A stretch of 64,000 nt of DNA, from assembly GCF_020379485.1 (NCBI RefSeq), contig NC_063452.1, positions 37,524,650 to 37,588,649 of the forward strand, given 5' to 3'. The stretch is from Brassica napus (taxonomy: Eukaryota; Streptophyta; Magnoliopsida; Brassicales; Brassicaceae). Within the stretch, counting starts at the first letter, position 1. Every line of letters begins with the position of its first letter. Below the pieces are notes generated by a model, which saw only the letters and a program-made list of their open reading frames with translations, searched no databases and was not told where the DNA came from. Position numbers and translations under genes: made by a program. Below, piece after piece: positions 11,539-22,248 of this stretch.

Positions 11539-12900
11539 TGATATCACTCAAATTAACCTAAGGAGTGAATTACTCTCTCAAATAAGAGGTTCAGATATAG
11601 TACTTAGGGACCGAATCCACAGAGACTCTAGGATTACACAATAGATTATGGTCTTGAAATAAATCTAGATCGAATGGTTTATAAGTTTTCAAACAGTAAA
11701 TGGATTGGTGATCAAGTTTATTGCTCGATTGATTGTTTTGAGGTTGTTAACAGTTGGGTAAAGTAGCTAGATTCAGGTATATTCTCAGGTGTGATAAGTA
11801 AAACTTAATTTGGGGTTTTAGGGTTTTATTAATATTAATTGTTCTTGAATTCAAACTAAGATATAATCTATTTGATTGTCTAATCTGGATCTCGGATCTC
11901 AACTCTCGTATGGTAATCATGAGAAAGTGTCGATCGATAATTCTTTATGAATATCGATCGATACACCTTTCAAAATATCGATCGACAGGGCTATCACTGC
12001 GTCGGTCGATACTTCTTCCAAAAAGCTTTACGGACATGTTTGATTTATATTATCTAACTCACTAGATTAACTCTCGTTTGTATCCAGTCAGTTAGATCAT
12101 ACTAGTTATTTTCAGGTATTGAGTCAAGCAATGGCTTGATCCCAACTAATCCTAAGATCTAAGTTTAAAGGGTGATCAATCCTAAACTTAGCTTTAAGCA
12201 CAACTAGATGAATGAACTATATTTCTAAACACCCTAACAATTGTTGTGTCAGTATTACAATTGTCAACCCATTTGAGAAACCTAAATCTTAACAGTAAGG
12301 ACTACTCAGACATATTCATGAAACACATAGTTATGATGATCTGAATAATACTTAGATAAAATAAACAACAAAAAGTAAACAGAAATAGTGAAAGCAAAGG
12401 AGTTCAAGATCTTCTCTGTTTTGCAGTAGATGATCTATCTCTCCAATCTTAAGCTCTCCTCTTTCAGAATGATGGGTTCTTGCCTCGTCCTAACTAGGTC
12501 TAAAAGGTCTCTATGCAAGTCTGCCTCTAAAATGATACAAAACCCTAATAAATAGCTTAACAGGCGGCCAGAGACTAATGATGTAATTATTGAGACTTTT
12601 GTGAAACTTGAAATCTTCTAATTTGTCATTAATTCTCGGGTGGCTTGTCTATCGACAGATATGAAGAGCTCAACATCGGTCGATATTTGGTGATAACTGT
12701 CGGTCAATATTGAGTGGTGACCGTCGATCATCTCTTGCTTCCAGCTAAGCTCAAAAAACCTCCAAATAGCTCCAAATACATCATTTCCCTGCAGATAGTA
12801 CCTTGACCTGTAAATACTCTAAATAGACTTTATATATTAGTAAATATATCTTAAAACACTTATAAACCATGGCTAATAATGGGTAAAATCCATGGTCTAT
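11539..12900 (-). mobile_element. 5' LTR of minus-strand Athila-like element
   Basis: The 3' edge (TGATATCACTC on the plus strand) abuts the primer-binding site. The 5' edge corresponds to the TTAATAGACCATGG-like start near 12900, where the canonical TG appears mutated. Internal blocks match the solo LTR at 54144-55402 in reverse orientation. Two motif arrays with exact 24-bp spacing lie inside: 11930, 11954, 11978, 12002 and 12652, 12676, 12700, 12724. Confidence 0.75.
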
Positions 12901-12902
12901 TA

Positions 12903-13990
12903 ACGCACATCTTGTGCCATCGATTCACAGCGAAGCGCGCAAAATCTAGCTACGTTTCCAGCCGGCTTAAAACTCAGGTCAATACATATTTACAGAAATA
13001 CCCATGACCGACTTTTAACCTAATATTTATGTGCTTTTCCATAGTTCTAGGCAACAAAATCTTTCCTACTTTCTAGTTTTTCTCAGCAATCAACCTCTAG
13101 AGTTTTAAGTAGATTTGGAGAGAAGATCCAAGACTCATTTCAGAGCTTTGTATTGGAACTCCAGTTTTCTTATTCTATTCTATTTTGTGCATTTTTATTT
13201 ACATTTTGTTATGAATTGCTTTGCTATGTTCTAGTAGTTCACCTTGTTAGGTTTACTGTTCAATAGGATTATGAAGGATTAGCCCCAAATATAGAATTGC
13301 TAAGTGGTTAGTGATATCCATCAATTGAGGTGATTTTATTGCTTGGGTTCTATAGTAGCTAATTAGAACCCGGATATTCGGATAATTAAGCGCAAGCGGA
13401 AGTTTGGTCTTTTACCTGAACTTATTTATATTGTGCTACGATTGCTAGAAACAAACGAAATTTGATCTAGGAAACCTAGTGAACATAATTCAAACCTGCT
13501 CGCTAAAGCTTGCTGGAAGGAATATCGATCGAAAACCCTATAGGTGTATCGATCAACGTTCTGAAAGGTGTATCGATAGACTATCCATTGATAGTATCGA
13601 TCGACACTTTCTCCATATCAACAAACGAGAGTTGAGATCTCGACAATATATAGTTTAAAGAAACGGAAGTTGATAGATTATTATTTAGTTTGAGTTCTAG
13701 AATATCCAATATACATCCCTAGCTTCTATACTATTATAATCCTGATTAACTGAATAGAAACCCTAAGTCTAACGCTTTCTCATATTGCTTACAAAACTCA
13801 AAACCAACCAACCGAACAACTGTCTTGTTCACCATGCAATTTATTATTTACATTATTTACCTAGCTTAATCATAAATTGTTTAGATCTATTGTGTGCCCT
13901 AGCTCCTTGTGGATTCATTCCCTAAGTACTGAAATTGAACCTCTTATTTGAGAAACTAAATCCCTCCTTAGGGTAATATGAGTGATATCA
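12903..13990 (+). mobile_element. Third Athila-like LTR, 5'-truncated, plus strand
   Basis: Starts near the GTGCCATCGATTCACAGCGAAG block, so about the first 130 bp of the LTR are missing. It runs to a complete 3' edge (AGTGATATCA, 13990). No primer-binding site follows. It stands head-to-head with the minus-strand LTR ending at about 12900. Motifs at 13525, 13549, 13573 and 13597 keep the exact 24-bp spacing. Confidence 0.75.
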
Positions 13991-14395
13991 GTCGTCTCCT
14001 CCTTTCCCATGCCATTGTGACCTGAAAACACTTAGCAAACAAGATAAGAAAATCCCTCTCTCACTTAATTTTTCAGCTCCCAATGTTTCCTTTCTATTCC
14101 CACAAGTTCAGTGAAGATCAAAGCCCCGTCACCTAAGATCTAGAGCTATAACCTAAACATGATTAGATAAGAAGATTGCAAGATTTTACGTCAGTTGATT
14201 AACTATCTCTAGCTGGATTACTCCTCAACTTTCTTTCTTTTTCTTTTAATTTGGATTTTTTGATCTCTATTCTTTGATCTTTCTTTTGTTTTATTTTGTA
14301 TTTCAAGAGTGACTCAAATGCCTTATAGAAGATAGACACAAAAGAAATGTTTGATGGATGTGAAACGAAAAGACAACAATGGCCTATCTTCAAGC
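13991..14395 (-). mobile_element. Internal remnant of a minus-strand Copia-like element
   Basis: A stretch of about 400 bp between the Athila LTR and a Copia-type primer-binding site. No gag motif is visible, only the expected untranslated leader position. It is low-complexity pyrimidine- and purine-rich DNA. Confidence 0.35.
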
Positions 14396-14408
14396 GGCTC
14401 TGATACCA
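14396..14408 (-). other. Copia-type primer-binding site (initiator Met tRNA)
   Basis: The minus strand reads TGGTATCAGAGCC, the standard plant Copia primer-binding sequence complementary to the 3' end of initiator-Met tRNA. It lies two bases from the LTR edge. Confidence 0.8.
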
Positions 14409-14410
14409 CT

Positions 14411-15480
14411 TGGTGTGTCCCTGGTTAGTCTGATCTACCTGTATCACTTGAAAGGGAGTGGGTGCAGTGATTAAGAGGTTACTAGCACTCTTAGACGGAT
14501 GATGGAACTTCTACTTGGAGTTGTGGTTGCTCAAAAGAAGCGTTGCTACTCTCAAGATGCAGGATAACCATGTTTAGTGTGTGAGATGGATCACTATAGA
14601 TCACTTTACCTAGTGAGATGGTCAACGTTCTTATGTTGAACAAAGAAAGCAAAGGCATCAAAACAAGCTTTTAAGCTAAAGTTTTTAGATTGATTAATCG
14701 TTAAACTGAAAAATAATCTGATTACAAGATATTAAGAAACAGCATGTACCTAATGTTTAAGAAAGCCCTAATCTTAACCCAAATTTGTATGTGACTTCTA
14801 ATCCTAATTGATTTACAAGAATTATTTCTATTCTTGATTCTAAATTTCTTAAGATTCTAATTTGCTTACGATAGCCAAAGTCTATTCCAAACTATTTTAA
14901 ACTTAAATAAAAACTTATTTACACTTAAAATAAGGCACATGGACGTCGTAAATCTTCTCGGGACCAGTTTAGACCAAGCTGGCATGTCTTTCCATTTCAT
15001 GGGCCGATAAAGATATTTGTTGATCATCTCCTTGTTGAGCTTGTCCAATTTCAATTCTAGTCTGGCCAAGTTTTTCCTCACGCTCATTTGGTTAATGAAA
15101 ATTCTCGTGAAAATCCATTTCCAGCAATGAATCTTCATCTTCCATTTCCAAGCCATCTCTCGCCCATTTCTACAGTCAATTTCTTGATCTTTTCTACTTA
15201 TCCAGTACATTTCCTGTTCAAGCATGTTTGTACATTCCATTTCCTGACCAAGCAACGATCCTCCACACTATATGAAGGTTGTAACATTGGCCTTTTTATT
15301 CTCTTGATCCAAAAATTCATGAATCAAGCCAATAGATCTCCTTTTAGCTCATTAAACCTTGCTTGAGTCTATTTCAGTCTATTATGTCATGCATTGGCCC
15401 ATTATCTAGCTGATCCATGCTTTGTCGTTAAAATCTTGATGTTGAGGCTGGTCCAGATCGGACCAAATATCCATGGCCAT
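14411..15480 (-). mobile_element. Copia-like LTR, minus strand, outer edge uncertain
   Basis: Starts TGGTGTGTCC at the primer-binding site. The far edge is tentatively the CCATGGCCA near 15480, just before the tandem-repeat array begins. No second copy is available in the window to confirm the outer boundary. No credible ORF. Confidence 0.45.
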
Positions 15481-15516
15481 TAATAGATTAATATTATTGC
15501 TAGTCTTCATTTATAG

Positions 15517-15829
15517 TTTTTTTTTTTTTGACGTCAAACGGCCATTCTATTACTCAAGCTTGAGGTGGTCTGGGTAACCAGACCGGAATAGAACAACCAA
15601 TGAAAAGTAGCTCCCTATGAAAGCTCCTAGCAGTCTTAGCTAAAAAATCAGGAAACTGATTGCACAGACGTGGTACATGGGTGATTTTGAAATCCGAAAA
15701 ACAAATCTGCAGCGTCTCTATCTTCTCCAGTTCTGTCGCAAATCTTGGCCACTTCTGGGGTTCATTTATCATTGCGATCAGCTCTTTGCAGTCCGTTCCA
15801 AAGCTCTGGCACGTCGAGTATTGAAGCAC
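15517..15829 (-). mobile_element. LINE-1: 5'-truncated L1-type insertion
   Basis: On the minus strand it encodes the C-terminal RNase H part of ORF2 (QSFGTDCKELIAM...ITHVPRL) and ends in PVWLPRPPQA, then a poly(A) tail (poly-T at about 15517-15529 on the plus strand). It is flanked by a perfect target-site duplication GTCTTCATTTATAGTT (15503-15518 and 15830-15845, shared with the tail). Only about 310 bp were reverse transcribed, a classic dead-on-arrival L1 copy of the LINE-2/LINE-4 family. Confidence 0.9.
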
Positions 15830-16331
15830 GTCTTCATTTATAGTTAAAATAAATATATCATACATTTTTATCGTTTTCACTTTTATTTTTACGGTACTCC
15901 GCACAAAAAATATTTATTTTATTTTTTTGTTTAATTACCAATATTAATTTCTTAAAAATAAAGATATAATTAAACTAGTATCAGCAATTACATGAAACTG
16001 TAACAACAAACAATTTATTCTGTAATTTTTAAATATATTAAACTATAATGTAGCTAATATTTTACATAAAATAAATCGTAAAATATAAATTGAAATTTTT
16101 TAACAACTAAACATAAAATCAAGGTGCTATAAAATATAATTAGTCAATTATAAATAATTGATGTGTTGAATTATTTAAACTAGAATATTAATAGTCTAAA
16201 ATTATTGTTTTTGGTATATAATTTAGTGTTATGGTTGGAAATGAAAATTAAAGTTCAAACCAAAAAACCAAATTTGGTGTCGAAACTTATTTTTATTTTT
16301 ATTTTTTTCCATCGAACGGCCATTCTATTAC

Positions 16332-19300
16332 TCAAGCTTGAGGTGGTCTGGGTAACCAGACCGGAATAGAACAACCAATGAAAAGTAACTCCCTATGGAA
16401 GGATCTAGCATTCTTAGCTAAAAAGTCTGAAAATTGATTTCTCGCTCGTGGAACATGAGTGATGCTAAACTCCGGGAAGCATATCCGTAGCGTCTCTATC
16501 CTCTCCAATTCCGTCGCAAAGCTAGGCCACGCATGAGGATGAGAACAACCAATGAAAAGTAACTCCCTATGGAAGGATCTAGCATTCTTAGCTAAAAAGT
16601 CTGAAAATTGATTTCTCGCTCGTGGAACATGAGTGATGCTAAACTCCGGGAAGCATATCCGTAGCGTCTCTATCCTCTCCAATCCGTCCCAAAGCGCTGG
16701 CATGTTGAGTGCTGTAGCATATTCTCCATTGCCCACCGTAGCGCTTCTACTTCCGAATGCAAGGCTGATTCACGTCGAGGAAGATTCTTCATCCCCATGA
16801 GCTGAGTATTTCCCGAATTGTCCATCCAAACCCATCCAAGTCCACTGAAGTTGGCAGATGTTGTCCAAGATCCATCCAGCAAGCAAATATTACCCAAGCT
16901 TATGACTTGAGGGTTCTCTATATTAGTCTCTTGTACCATAGGTTGTGCCACATCGTTCGCAGCAAACCAGGCCTGACATTCACTCTCTGCATAGCGGACT
17001 AACTCCAAAGGATCTCTATCTATCCCCTTGAATAGTTTACCATTCCTAGCTTTCCATATATACCAAATTATCCAGGGAAAAGGATCTCTGTCTTGTTCCG
17101 GCTCAATAATAGAGTTTTTTCTCCAGAATAGGTAGTCCATATTGGCGTAGACACTTGGTAGTGGAAATACCTCAGGGCTTGTTGGGGTTGTCGATAAGGT
17201 CCAAGCTTGTAGCGCTGGCGGGCATTCAAAGATAGCATGTGTGACTGATTCATCCAAATCTCCGCATCTTGGGCAGTAGTTATCACATCGCATATTACGT
17301 CTTGCTAAATTCCTTGTTACTGCAACATACCCAGTCAATAACTGCCAAATAAGATGACATATTTTCGTAGGCGCTTTTAACTTCCAAGCAAAAGCTTGAA
17401 GCTTGGTAATACTCGGTTCCAATATCTCCTGTGCTTCCGCCGTCTTCAATAAATTATGGGCCACCCAATATCCAGATTTAACCGAGTATTGGCCATTCCT
17501 TGTGTAGCTCCAACAAAAAGTATCGCGCCGGTGAGATGAACTGATGGCCAAACTCCTTATAAGCGGTATGTCCTCAGGATTTACATAATTCTCCAATAAT
17601 CCAACATCCCAATCCTTCCCTATCTGATCAATGAGATCGCTTACTCTCATGTTAGGATGCATTACTGGTGCCACAGGGACAGCCGGCCTCGCTGGGATCG
17701 TTGGGATCCACGGATCCTCCCACACCTTTACTTCATAACCTGAGTGTATCTTCTGTCTGATTCCCAGCAATAACCACTTCCTTGCAGCAGAAATGCTAGT
17801 CCACACATACGATGGGCAGCTAGCCGAGTTTACTCTCAGCGGCGAGGTTAATTTGTAGTATCTCCCCTTCAACACCCGAGCGACCAATGAGTCTGGGAAT
17901 TGAACCAACCTCCATAGTTGTTTTGCCAACAATGCCAGATTGAACTCATGGATCATACGAAACCCAATCCCTCCTTCCTCCCTTGGTAGGTAAACTTTTT
18001 CCCATTTCGCCCAGTGAATTCCTCTCTTTGGTGGATTTGAACTCCACCAGAACCGTGCGATGGCACTAGCTAGGTTTTCACATATCTCTAAAGGGAGCAG
18101 GAAAGTAGACATGACATAAGTCGGAAGAGCTAGCAGAATAGATTTTATCAGAACTTCCATCCCTCCTTTTGAAAGCCACCTGCCCGTCCATCCATTTACC
18201 CTGTGCATTAACTTGTCCTTGAGGAATGCAAACAATTTGCACTTGGATCCACTTATATCTTCCGGGATACCTAAGTAGGTTCCCATCCCTCCTTCATTTT
18301 GTATACCCATTGCATCTTTGATCTCTTGCCTGGTATTTGCATTAATCCGCTTACCAAAGAGTAAGGACGACTTCTCGAAGTTGATACATTGGCCAGAAGC
18401 TTTACCATATTTCCTGACTACTTTCATTACTTCTTCACATTCACGGGGCTCCGCCTTACAGAAGAAAAGGCTATCATCAGCAAAGAGAAGGTGAGATACC
18501 GAGGGGCACGCGCGTGTGACACGCATCCCCGTTATCTTCCATTGATTCTCTGCATGAGTAAGACGGCTAGCGAGCGCTTCCGTGCATAGAATATAAATGA
18601 AAGGAGACAAAGGATCTCCTTGTCTTAAGCCTCTACCAGGAACGATATTTCCTCTTGGTTGACCATTCATAAGCACCTTATATTTTACCGACGTAATGCA
18701 TCGCATTATCCAGGTTATCCACGTCTCTGAGAATCCCATTTTGCGCATGACGGCTTCAATGAATGACCACTCCATTCTGTCATATGCTTTGCTCATGTCC
18801 GTCTTAATAGCCATCCTTTTACTGTGACCACTTGGTTTAGTCCTCAGCGCATGAAACATTTCTTGGGCAATCATAATATTGTCTGAAATCTATCTTCCAG
18901 CAACAAAGGCTGACTGGGTCTCTGAAATCAAGCCTGGTAGCACTTTCTTTAATCTCTGGCACAAGACCTTCGAAATTATTTTATAGCTTACATTACACAA
19001 ACTTATTGGTCGGAATTGAGCCATATCATTAGGCTTGGCCGTCTTCGGGATGAGACATATATTTGTATCATTTAATCCATTCACCACCGTTCCCTCGATA
19101 AGGAAGTTATTAACCATAAGAGTTAAATCATCCTTTACAATATCCCAGAATTTCTGATAGAATAGCGCAGTCATCCCATCTGGTCCTGGAGCCTTCTCTG
19201 GATGCATAGCAAAAAGAGCCAATTTGACCTCCCATTCCGTTACCGGAGCTGTAAGGTTTTCATTCATTGCCCTAGTGATTGTCGTAGGAACTTGAGCTAA

Positions 19301-20527
19301 CGCCTCTTCAATGTCCTCAGGGTTAGACGATTCAAAGATCTGTCTAAAATAACTTGTAGCAATGGCTACTAAACCCTCTTCATCCTCAACTATATTTCCA
19401 TTCACATCTTGGAGCTGCGTAATTTTATTCCTGGCTCTTCTCTGTTTTGTTAGTGCATGAAAAAACTTTGTATTTCTATCCCCCTCTCTTAGCCAGAACA
19501 CTCGACTCTTCTGTTTCCAGAACATTTCTTCTGCTTTAAGAGCATTAGAGAGGTCCTTCAATGTTGAGGCAATTTCTTCAGTGGTAGCATTGTCATCCGC
19601 ATACATGCCCTCCACTTTCTCTTTCAATTCCTCCACCAGTCTCGCAGAGTTGACATTATGCTGCCTCCTCCATTCCCCCAAAGCTTTTCGACAGCTAGAG
19701 ATATGTTCCATAATAGTCGCTTCTGGAGGTAAATCAGGAGATTTCCATCCCTCCAGGATGACCTGCCTTAGCTCCTCGTTGTCTAGCCATCTTTTATCAA
19801 ACTTAAATTTTTTTGATCTCCTCATTGGTTTTACGAGTATATCTGCGAGAATCGGACGATGATCCGATCCCCACAATCTCATATACTTGACACTCGAGTG
19901 AGGAAACTTCTCATGCCAATCTGCATTTCTTACTGCCCTGTCTAAGCGACATCTAACGGTCATTCCACCTGCTCTTTTACCTACCCATGAAAGCATGTCT
20001 CCCGTGAAAGGGAACTCTAGCATTCCACAATCACTAAGCATCTGCTTAAAAGGCAGGAAAGAACTATCAGCCCGTTGTCTTTCTCCTACTTTTTCAACAT
20101 GACCCGAAATTTCATTGAAATCCCCTATCATAAACCAAGGTCCAGATCTTGTTGTTGAGAAACGCGTAAGACGTTCCCAAACCTGATCACGTCTTTCTAA
20201 TACAGGATCCCCATAAACAAATGTCATATAGACTTTTATTCCATCAATGACTGCCTCAATGTCAATCATACGGTTATTCGAAAATAAAACATTAACTTGA
20301 AATTCATCCATAAAAAATAAAGCTAAACCTCCGCTGAGACCAAGTGGCTCAACAGTAAACAAATGATCAAACCCTAAGTCGGCCTGAATGTTTTGCAACA
20401 TCAGCCTCCTGTTCTTTGTTTCAGAAAGGAACACAAGTCCTGGGCGATGCTTCTGACACATCTCCGTAAGGCGTCGAACTGTGAGGTCGTTCCCAATCCC
20501 CCGACAGTTCCAACTGATTGTCTTCAT
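16332..20527 (-). pseudogene. LINE-2 ORF2: endonuclease, reverse transcriptase, RNase H
   Basis: ORF2 starts at the ATG at 20527, overlapping the ORF1 stop by four bases (ATGA). Domains: APE-type endonuclease (WNCRGIGN near residue 6, GDFNE near 133, GSDHRP near 215), reverse transcriptase with PGPDGM and the catalytic FADDSLFF near residue 680, a zf-RVT zinc-binding region (CPRCGDLDESVTHAIFEC), and a C-terminal RNase H (LLDGSWTTSANFSGLGW...SEVEALRWA). An in-frame TAG at 18887-18889 falls where the related LINE-4 has Gln (AGRQISDN), a single nonsense change in an otherwise open frame. Near 16670 the RNase H end is rearranged and frameshifted. It would nick the target and copy its own RNA, but is now inactive. 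Confidence 0.88.
16369..16685 (-). repeat. Tandem duplication (174-bp offset) in LINE-2 RNase H
   Basis: The block from about 16369 to 16511 recurs at 16543-16685 with a few differences in the surrounding sequence. It duplicates the coding sequence for CFPEFSITHVPRARNQ to FIGCS. The 174-bp offset is in frame, so the ORF end repeats the motif twice. Confidence 0.9.
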
Positions 20528-22248
20528 TGATGGCGTCGCGATGAGTATTTGGAACTCATCAAACCATCATGTTTTGACGCCTTCTCTTTGTCATCACGAT
20601 GACGTCGTGGCTTTTCACCACCCTCAGCTACATGTGAGACTGTGGCCGTTGATCTTTTGCTTGGAGATTCCCTACGAAGGATCTCGAACTTCCTGTTAAT
20701 GCCCAAAGGGGCACTACGTTTCGCACCAAGCTTCTTAGTCCGTGATGACCTCGAGCTGCTACGCCGTCCCAAGACCTGAAGAGACCTCAGTTGAGGTTGT
20801 CTATCCTCCAACTCCATAAGATCTAAACCTAGCAGGTCCTCGCCATCATCTCCATCAGCCATCAGTGCACCATCAGACTGTTCCATTATCTCCATATCAC
20901 TCAGCGCCCCAATGATAAGGTCATCGGCATGACTCGGCTCGCCATTAGGGGAGAACGCGAGAGCTCTAGCCTCACCCCTATCACGTAAAGTAACGTTTTC
21001 CTCCATAGGATGATCTGCACGCACCGGAGTCACAATGGTGCTTGCTAACTTTCTATTGCTTGTTTTTTCACCACTCCTCATCTCAGCCAAATCAACTATG
21101 GAACGTGATTTGTGCTCAGGAGATTGTTCATAAGGAACTATCTCACCGGACGTTGCTCCTCGAATCATTGCATCCTCATCAACAGCAGACTGACCCCTTC
21201 CCACTTCATGCGTCTTCGGTTTCACTTTCCATGCCTTCTCGTTTGGACGCACATAGGGACCAGGATTATCCCGTGCCCTACTATACCTGTTCCTCCTTAA
21301 ATGATCGTCTCTGCTACGGATAATCCTATCCGAGTGACGACCCCGACTGCTGTCGTTCTCCCAGTAGCGAGGCCCCTGTCCTCGCGTACTCTTATCATCA
21401 TACCTTACCGGCTTAGACGTATAATATCGTGAAGATTGCAGCTCCCGGGTCTGCTGTGACGACTGCTGGGAGGGTCTAGCATTTACCAGAGCATCACGAC
21501 TCCAGTTTTGACGAGGCATATTCTGAGCCCGCTGTACTCGGGAAAAAAAGTCAGGCCTTTCCACATGTTGTAACCGTGATCTAACATCCATTGAGGGGCA
21601 ATATCCTTTCTCATGAGATAGCAAACCACAGATTGTACAGTGTTTGAAAAGCTTGTCGTACTTTATTTCGATCGTAACCTCATCTCCCTCATATTCCACT
21701 TTCCTAGAGAACTTCAGTGGACGGCGTGAATCAACCTCTATGAGCATGCGCCCCTCTGTGAGCTCCAGAGTATCGACATGACCGAGTCTACCACCTATGT
21801 TTCTTAGGTTCGTGTCAGTCCAAAGATGAAGAGGGAATCCAATGAGCTGAACCCAAAAAGGAATAATCCATGGGTAATCATCATGCACTATGGGTTCCCA
21901 ACGCACCAGTACAAACATACAGAAGTTGTAATGGAATGGGCCTCTTCTCAGAACAGACTTTAGATCCTCCTCAGACATGAAGTTTAATAAAAACTTCCCA
22001 TTCCCAAGATCATTGGCAGTGATTCTCTCAGACAAACCCCACTGCGAAGGCATTGTTTGCAACAGCTTCTCTACATTCTGTTTCTTTGGATTAAGGACCT
22101 TGCCAATAAGAGACAATCTAAATTCTTTGATTACAAAAGAATCATCGCGATCCACCAGCTTTATAGGTTCATCATCATCCTCATAGAGGATCCCTTTGCC
22201 CTTGATATCCGCTTGATGAGCAGATCGGAAACGGTTGAAAGACCCCAT
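20524..22248 (-). CDS. LINE-2 ORF1: nucleic-acid-binding protein
   Basis: The proposed start is the ATG at 22248 (MGSFNRFRSAHQADIKGKG), because related copies align from there; the frame stays open further upstream without clear homology. This gives 574 residues. The N-terminal 180 residues form the DUF4283-type domain of plant L1 ORF1 proteins (SLIGKVLNPKKQNVEKLLQ, FPLHLWTDTNLRNIGGRLG). A CCHC knuckle (CTICGLLSHEKGYC) lies near residue 203. The C-terminal region is Arg/Ser-rich and probably disordered. It would coat the LINE RNA. No stop or frameshift is visible, so this ORF appears intact. Confidence 0.85.
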   Translation of the reverse strand: MGSFNRFRSAHQADIKGKGILYEDDDEPIKLVDRDDSFVIKEFRLSLIGKVLNPKKQNVEKLLQTMPSQWGLSERITANDLGNGKFLLNFMSEEDLKSVLRRGPFHYNFCMFVLVRWEPIVHDDYPWIIPFWVQLIGFPLHLWTDTNLRNIGGRLGHVDTLELTEGRMLIEVDSRRPLKFSRKVEYEGDEVTIEIKYDKLFKHCTICGLLSHEKGYCPSMDVRSRLQHVERPDFFSRVQRAQNMPRQNWSRDALVNARPSQQSSQQTRELQSSRYYTSKPVRYDDKSTRGQGPRYWENDSSRGRHSDRIIRSRDDHLRRNRYSRARDNPGPYVRPNEKAWKVKPKTHEVGRGQSAVDEDAMIRGATSGEIVPYEQSPEHKSRSIVDLAEMRSGEKTSNRKLASTIVTPVRADHPMEENVTLRDRGEARALAFSPNGEPSHADDLIIGALSDMEIMEQSDGALMADGDDGEDLLGLDLMELEDRQPQLRSLQVLGRRSSSRSSRTKKLGAKRSAPLGINRKFEILRRESPSKRSTATVSHVAEGGEKPRRHRDDKEKASKHDGLMSSKYSSRRHQ

